Part shown: one piece after another, positions 21,286 through 24,034 of the stretch
How the letters are laid out: each line of letters starts with the position of its first letter
How positions within the stretch are numbered: the first letter of the stretch is position 1
Origin: an uncultured Brevundimonas sp.
GTDB taxonomy: Bacteria; Pseudomonadota; Alphaproteobacteria; Caulobacterales; Caulobacteraceae
NCBI RefSeq assembly: GCF_943913055.1
Contig: NZ_CALTWS010000012.1
Span: 1 to 24,034 of the forward strand
Length of the DNA: 24,034 nt
Direction: 5' to 3'
Made by a program: the position numbers and the translations under genes
The notes under the pieces: model-generated
Databases searched by the model: none
Told to the model about the DNA's origin: nothing
What the model saw: the letters and a program-made list of their open reading frames with translations, nothing else

Positions 21286-21864
21286 TCAGGCGGCCTGTGA
21301 CTCGGAAGACTCTCGCTTCGTGGATTTGGTCTTCGGCCGGGCCAGAACGTCCGTGATGGTTTGCAGCAGACTGCGCGCCTGCCGGGCCAGTTGCACCATC
21401 TCTGGCGGGGCGTCGTCGGGATCCTGATCAACCGCCTCGACCAGTTGCGAGGCGATGACCATCAGCTTGGGCGCGGCCGCGATCAGGCGGGCCTGGAACT
21501 CGATATGGTCGGGATCGCGGTCGTACTCCGCTCCGGGTACGCGCCAGCCACCCCAGTCCATGCGGTCGGTCACGACCACCGGATAGGTGCCGGGAAAGGG
21601 GTGGTGAGCACAGTCTTCCGGTTGCTGCCACTTGTTGCGCACCCGCATCAGCCGCCACAGACCCATGTCGGCCGATGAGGCGTCTTCGGTGGGTACGAAA
21701 AGCTCGTTGGCCTGAAACTCGCGTCCCAGCCCGACCTCATAGGTGACGCGGATCGGTTCGGCGAAGCCCTTGGCCCAGACCGGCTTGACCTTTTCGATCT
21801 CGGCCCAGGCACCGACGCATTTCACCCAGACGGTCTGGCCCTTTTGAAACTGCGCGAGCGCCAT
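21286..21864 (-). CDS. Protein of unknown function (192 residues)
   Basis: I cannot assign a function. There is no signal peptide or membrane helix. The N-terminal half (MALAQFQKGQTVWVKCVGAWAEIEK, then RVTYEVGLGREFQANELF) looks like a small beta-barrel or SH3-like fold. The middle (MGLWRLMRVRNKW, CAHHPFPGTYPVVVTDRMDWGGW) is rich in Trp and His. A helical C-terminal part (about 140-175) ends in a Lys/Ser-rich tail. I took ATG 21864, because a ribosome site AGGGA lies seven bases upstream; the open frame to 21978 would overlap the CBS gene. The ribosome site is inside a hairpin (see 21873-21915). It lies downstream of the CBS-domain gene, with 79 bases between, and is possibly in its operon. 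The composition matches the neighbours. Confidence 0.75.
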   Translation of the reverse strand: MALAQFQKGQTVWVKCVGAWAEIEKVKPVWAKGFAEPIRVTYEVGLGREFQANELFVPTEDASSADMGLWRLMRVRNKWQQPEDCAHHPFPGTYPVVVTDRMDWGGWRVPGAEYDRDPDHIEFQARLIAAAPKLMVIASQLVEAVDQDPDDAPPEMVQLARQARSLLQTITDVLARPKTKSTKRESSESQAA

Positions 21865-21872
21865 AGTCTCAT

Positions 21873-21915
21873 CCCTGTTGAACACACAGGGTGCCGTCCA
21901 GCCGTGAACACACGG
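21873..21915 (-). promoter_or_regulatory. Tandem leader hairpins with the same loop core, second one masking the ribosome site
   Basis: On the minus strand, hairpin 1 is CCGTG-TGTT-CACGG (21915-21902) and hairpin 2 is CCCTGT-GTGTTCA-ACAGGG (21891-21873). Both contain the same nine bases GTGTGTTCA (21913-21905 and 21887-21879), 26 bases apart. The right arm of hairpin 2 includes most of the ribosome site AGGGA (21876-21872) of the 192-residue protein gene. This looks like a cis-acting RNA control element or a pair of protein-binding hairpins. I do not recognise it as a known riboswitch. Confidence 0.5.
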
Positions 21916-21943
21916 TTCCGCAAAAAGGTTAAGACGACGATCT

Positions 21944-22351
21944 TCAGCGCGAAATCGACTCCAGCGCCTCGCCCGCATATCGCTCCTTGACCCGGGTCGA
22001 CAGGTCGCCCAGCGATACCACGCCGACCAGACGCCCGTTCTTGTCCAGCACCGGCAGGCGGCGGATCTGGCGGCTTGCCATGGCGTCCAGCACGGTTTTC
22101 AGATCGTCGTCGGCTCGCGCCGTCATCGGATCGCGCGACAGGCATTCGAGGACAGCAGAGGTCGACTCCGCTCCGGAGGCCAGGCCACGCACCACGATGT
22201 CTCGGTCGGTGATGGTGCCGATCAGCTGATCGCCGTCGGCCACGGGCATGAAGCCGAAGTTGCCGTCCTTCATGCGCCGGGCGACCTCCTGCAGAGTGTC
22301 GGTCGGCCGGGCGACCTGGACGTCCTTGCTCATCACGTCACGGACTTTCAT
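21944..22351 (-). CDS. Two-CBS-domain protein
   Basis: A 135-residue soluble protein that consists only of a CBS pair: CBS 1 at about residues 1-60 (MKVRDVMSKDVQVARPTDTLQEVARRM, GTITDRDIVVR) and CBS 2 at about 70-130 (DPMTARADDDLKTVLDAMASRQIRRLPVLD, GVVSLGDLS). Such pairs bind adenine nucleotides (AMP, ATP, SAM or NAD) and act as energy or ligand sensors on partner proteins. The DRD and SLGDLS motifs are the usual nucleotide-site residues. No catalytic domain is attached, so the partner is unknown. Many alphaproteobacteria have such single-CBS-pair proteins linked to stress. The ribosome site GGAG (22363-22360) lies eight bases before ATG 22351, inside the palindrome GGAGATCTCC. Confidence 0.92.
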   Translation of the reverse strand: MKVRDVMSKDVQVARPTDTLQEVARRMKDGNFGFMPVADGDQLIGTITDRDIVVRGLASGAESTSAVLECLSRDPMTARADDDLKTVLDAMASRQIRRLPVLDKNGRLVGVVSLGDLSTRVKERYAGEALESISR

Positions 22352-22418
22352 CGGGAGATCTCCAGCGGTTGCGATGCTGCCAGAACCCTTGCCGTGGGCC
22401 GGAGTTCCCGCGACGCGA

Positions 22419-24034
22419 TCAGGGCTGGGTCTGAGCGGCTAGCCCCTGAGCCGCCCGCACCATCTGAACAAACTCGGCCCGCTCTCCGTACAGATCCTCG
22501 CCGCGCGCGGCTTGCGCCTGATTCAGGACCGCATCCCAGCCGTAGCCGGCGTCCATCCAGGGATCGTCGCGCAGCTTCTGGCCGAAGGCGGCGACGGCCA
22601 GGGCCCAGCGGGTGCTCTCCGGTGCCGAGCCTGCACCTGCCCCATTGCCACTGTTGGACAGGACACGCTGGATCAGGCGCGAAGTGTCGGCACCCGGCGG
22701 CTTGAACCGCACCTGGACGAAGCCGACCTCGCCGTCCGGATCGCCGCCGCCGACGCCGATCGAGCGATTGGCCTCATAGCGGCGCTCGGGGATCTGGCTG
22801 GGGCCACCCAAGGGCGTTATCTCGTACAGGGCGGTGACGGACGCCCCCGACCCGACCTCGCCCGCATCGATGCGGTCGTTGTTGAAATCTTCCTCGTTCA
22901 GCAGGCGAGTCTCGTAACCGATCAGCCGGTATTCGCTGACGCGGGCGGGGTTGAATTCCACCTGGATCTTGACGTCGTCGGCGATGGGAAAGGCCCCCTT
23001 GTCGAAGGCCGGACCGAACAGGCGGCGCGCCTCGTTAAGGTCGTCGACATAGGCGGCGGTACCGTTCCCGGCCTGGCTGATCGCCTGCATCCGCTCGTCC
23101 TGATAGTTGCCGCGTCCGAAGCCATAGACCGACAGATAGATGCCGGTCTCCCGCTTGGCGGCGACATAGTCCTCCAGCCGCTGATTGTCGGTCTGGCCCA
23201 CGTTGAAGTCGCCGTCGGTGAACATCAGGATGCGGTTGACCTTGTCGGGTCCAAACGCGGCCTCGGCCTGCTGGTAGGCGTTGACCATGCCCTGCGCGCC
23301 CGCAGTCGACCCGCCCGCGTTCAGCGCCGCGACGGCACAGCGGAGCTTCAGCTTCTGATCGCCCGGCGTTGGCCCGACCGCGGTGCCGACGTCGGAGGCA
23401 TAGAAGGTGACGGCCACACGGTCCTGAGGCCTCAGCCGGTCGATGATCAGATTCATCGACTTCTGCGCCAGGGCCAGCTTGTCCGGTGACTGCATGGAGC
23501 CGGAGACATCGACCATGAAGGTCAGGTTCAGCGGGCGCCGCTCGGCCTCCGGCAGTTCATAGCCTTGCAGGCCGATATGGACGATCTGGCGACCCGGCGA
23601 CCAAGGCGAGGGCACGACCGCCGTGGTGATGGCGAAGGGCTCGGACGCCGAGCGCGGCCGGGCGTAGCCATAGTCGAAATAGTTGACCATCTCCTCGATC
23701 CGCACTGCATCGACCGGCGGGCGACGCCCCTCGTCTACGAAGCGACGCACATTGGCATAGGCGGCGGTGTCGACGTCGATGGAGAAGGTCGAAACCGGCT
23801 CGTCCGCCACGCGCTTGACTGGATTGGACGTGGCGTCGGGGTAGCGTTCGGTGTCCGCGGGACGGGGCGGTAAGCCCGGCGGCAGAGGGCGAGGTGCCGG
23901 CGGGGGCACCGCGGCGACTGCACCGGTCGCGGCCTCGGATCGCCGAATACGAGTGCCGGTGACGACGACATCTTCAACCGCGCCTGGAGCGGGTGCCGAC
24001 ATGATGACAGGGGGCGGAGGGGGCGGTGCGGGCA
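22419..24034 (-). CDS. von Willebrand factor A protein, YfbK-like (5' partial)
   Basis: The open frame reaches the window edge with no stop, so the N terminus (probably a signal peptide) is missing; an internal ATG at 24002 is the first Met seen. Residue numbers below count from that Met. A TonB-receptor-like motif VEDVVVTGTRIRR is at about 9-21 and a Pro-rich linker at 31-50. The YfbK N-terminal domain is at about 68-115 (STFSIDVDTAAYANVRRFV). The VWA domain starts at about 137, with an intact metal-ion (MIDAS) motif D165-V-S167-G-S169, the GGSTAG loop and FTDGDFNVG. A C-terminal YfbK/DUF3520 domain follows from about 325. Upstream of the Met there is a run of prolines. It should be exported and bind Mg2+/Ca2+ and a protein partner. 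Its role is unknown. It ends 67 bases before the CBS gene on the same strand. Confidence 0.88.
   Translation of the reverse strand, partial: PAPPPPPPVIMSAPAPGAVEDVVVTGTRIRRSEAATGAVAAVPPPAPRPLPPGLPPRPADTERYPDATSNPVKRVADEPVSTFSIDVDTAAYANVRRFVDEGRRPPVDAVRIEEMVNYFDYGYARPRSASEPFAITTAVVPSPWSPGRQIVHIGLQGYELPEAERRPLNLTFMVDVSGSMQSPDKLALAQKSMNLIIDRLRPQDRVAVTFYASDVGTAVGPTPGDQKLKLRCAVAALNAGGSTAGAQGMVNAYQQAEAAFGPDKVNRILMFTDGDFNVGQTDNQRLEDYVAAKRETGIYLSVYGFGRGNYQDERMQAISQAGNGTAAYVDDLNEARRLFGPAFDKGAFPIADDVKIQVEFNPARVSEYRLIGYETRLLNEEDFNNDRIDAGEVGSGASVTALYEITPLGGPSQIPERRYEANRSIGVGGGDPDGEVGFVQVRFKPPGADTSRLIQRVLSNSGNGAGAGSAPESTRWALAVAAFGQKLRDDPWMDAGYGWDAVLNQAQAARGEDLYGERAEFVQMVRAAQGLAAQTQP

Noticed and set aside
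21919..21946. Possible terminator after the CBS gene (T5 run on the minus strand at 21926-21922)
   Set aside because: The only stem before it is a weak four- to five-pair structure with a mismatch; not enough to call.
21865..21978. 38-codon N-terminal extension of the 192-residue protein
   Set aside because: It would overlap the CBS gene and include the hairpin leader; a good ribosome site precedes ATG 21864 instead.

Overview
This is a high-GC (hand-sampled coding lines about 70 percent G+C) alphaproteobacterial chromosomal window. The gene order, the many 1-4 base stop/start overlaps, the PAS histidine kinase resembling the PleC/PdhS group and the lack of strong Shine-Dalgarno sites at several genes suggest Caulobacterales, probably Brevundimonas or a relative. 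That assignment is inference; no rRNA or other marker is present. I see no tRNA, rRNA, CRISPR array, transposase or phage gene.

Layout. (1) 1-562: the 3' part of a zinc-type alcohol dehydrogenase, converging on a small exported protein (624-1004, minus); a hairpin terminator lies between them. (2) 1164-1902: a DUF3885-like gene of clearly lower G+C, with a degenerate copy of an inverted-repeat element on each side. (3) 2044-11384: an exported PepSY protein, response regulator and histidine kinase (FeuN/FeuP/FeuQ-like), then an unrecognised 447-residue protein, then ccmI-ccmE-ccmF-ccmH (the rhizobial cycHJKL order) and a DegP-type periplasmic protease. (4) 11416-16479: a strong intrinsic terminator, then a second response regulator/histidine kinase pair translationally coupled to glnE, the bifunctional adenylyltransferase of glutamine synthetase. 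(5) 16499-18758: an EF-hand exported protein, an ECF-type sigma factor, a single-pass membrane protein (probable anti-sigma) and a membrane-anchored Spy/CnrX-like periplasmic protein; the last three genes overlap by ATGA. (6) 18762-24034, all minus strand: a two-PAS membrane histidine kinase with a TTG start, a 192-residue conserved-looking protein of unknown function behind tandem hairpins, a two-CBS-domain protein, and a von Willebrand factor A protein running off the window.

How the genes fit together. Most of the window concerns the cell envelope and signalling: two PhoB/OmpR-type two-component systems bracket the haem-ligation half of System I cytochrome c maturation and a periplasmic protease, and the second system is physically tied to nitrogen control through glnE. 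The sigma-factor cluster looks like a sigma/anti-sigma/periplasmic sensor relay with a calcium-binding-type protein at its head.

The observations most worth following up are the SD-masking tandem hairpins with identical loop cores (21873-21915), the EF-hand/ECF/anti-sigma/Spy-like relay whose sensor has no His or Cys, the PepSY protein as a FeuN-type modulator, the repeat-flanked DUF3885 cassette, and a VWA protein carrying a TonB-receptor-like motif near its N terminus.
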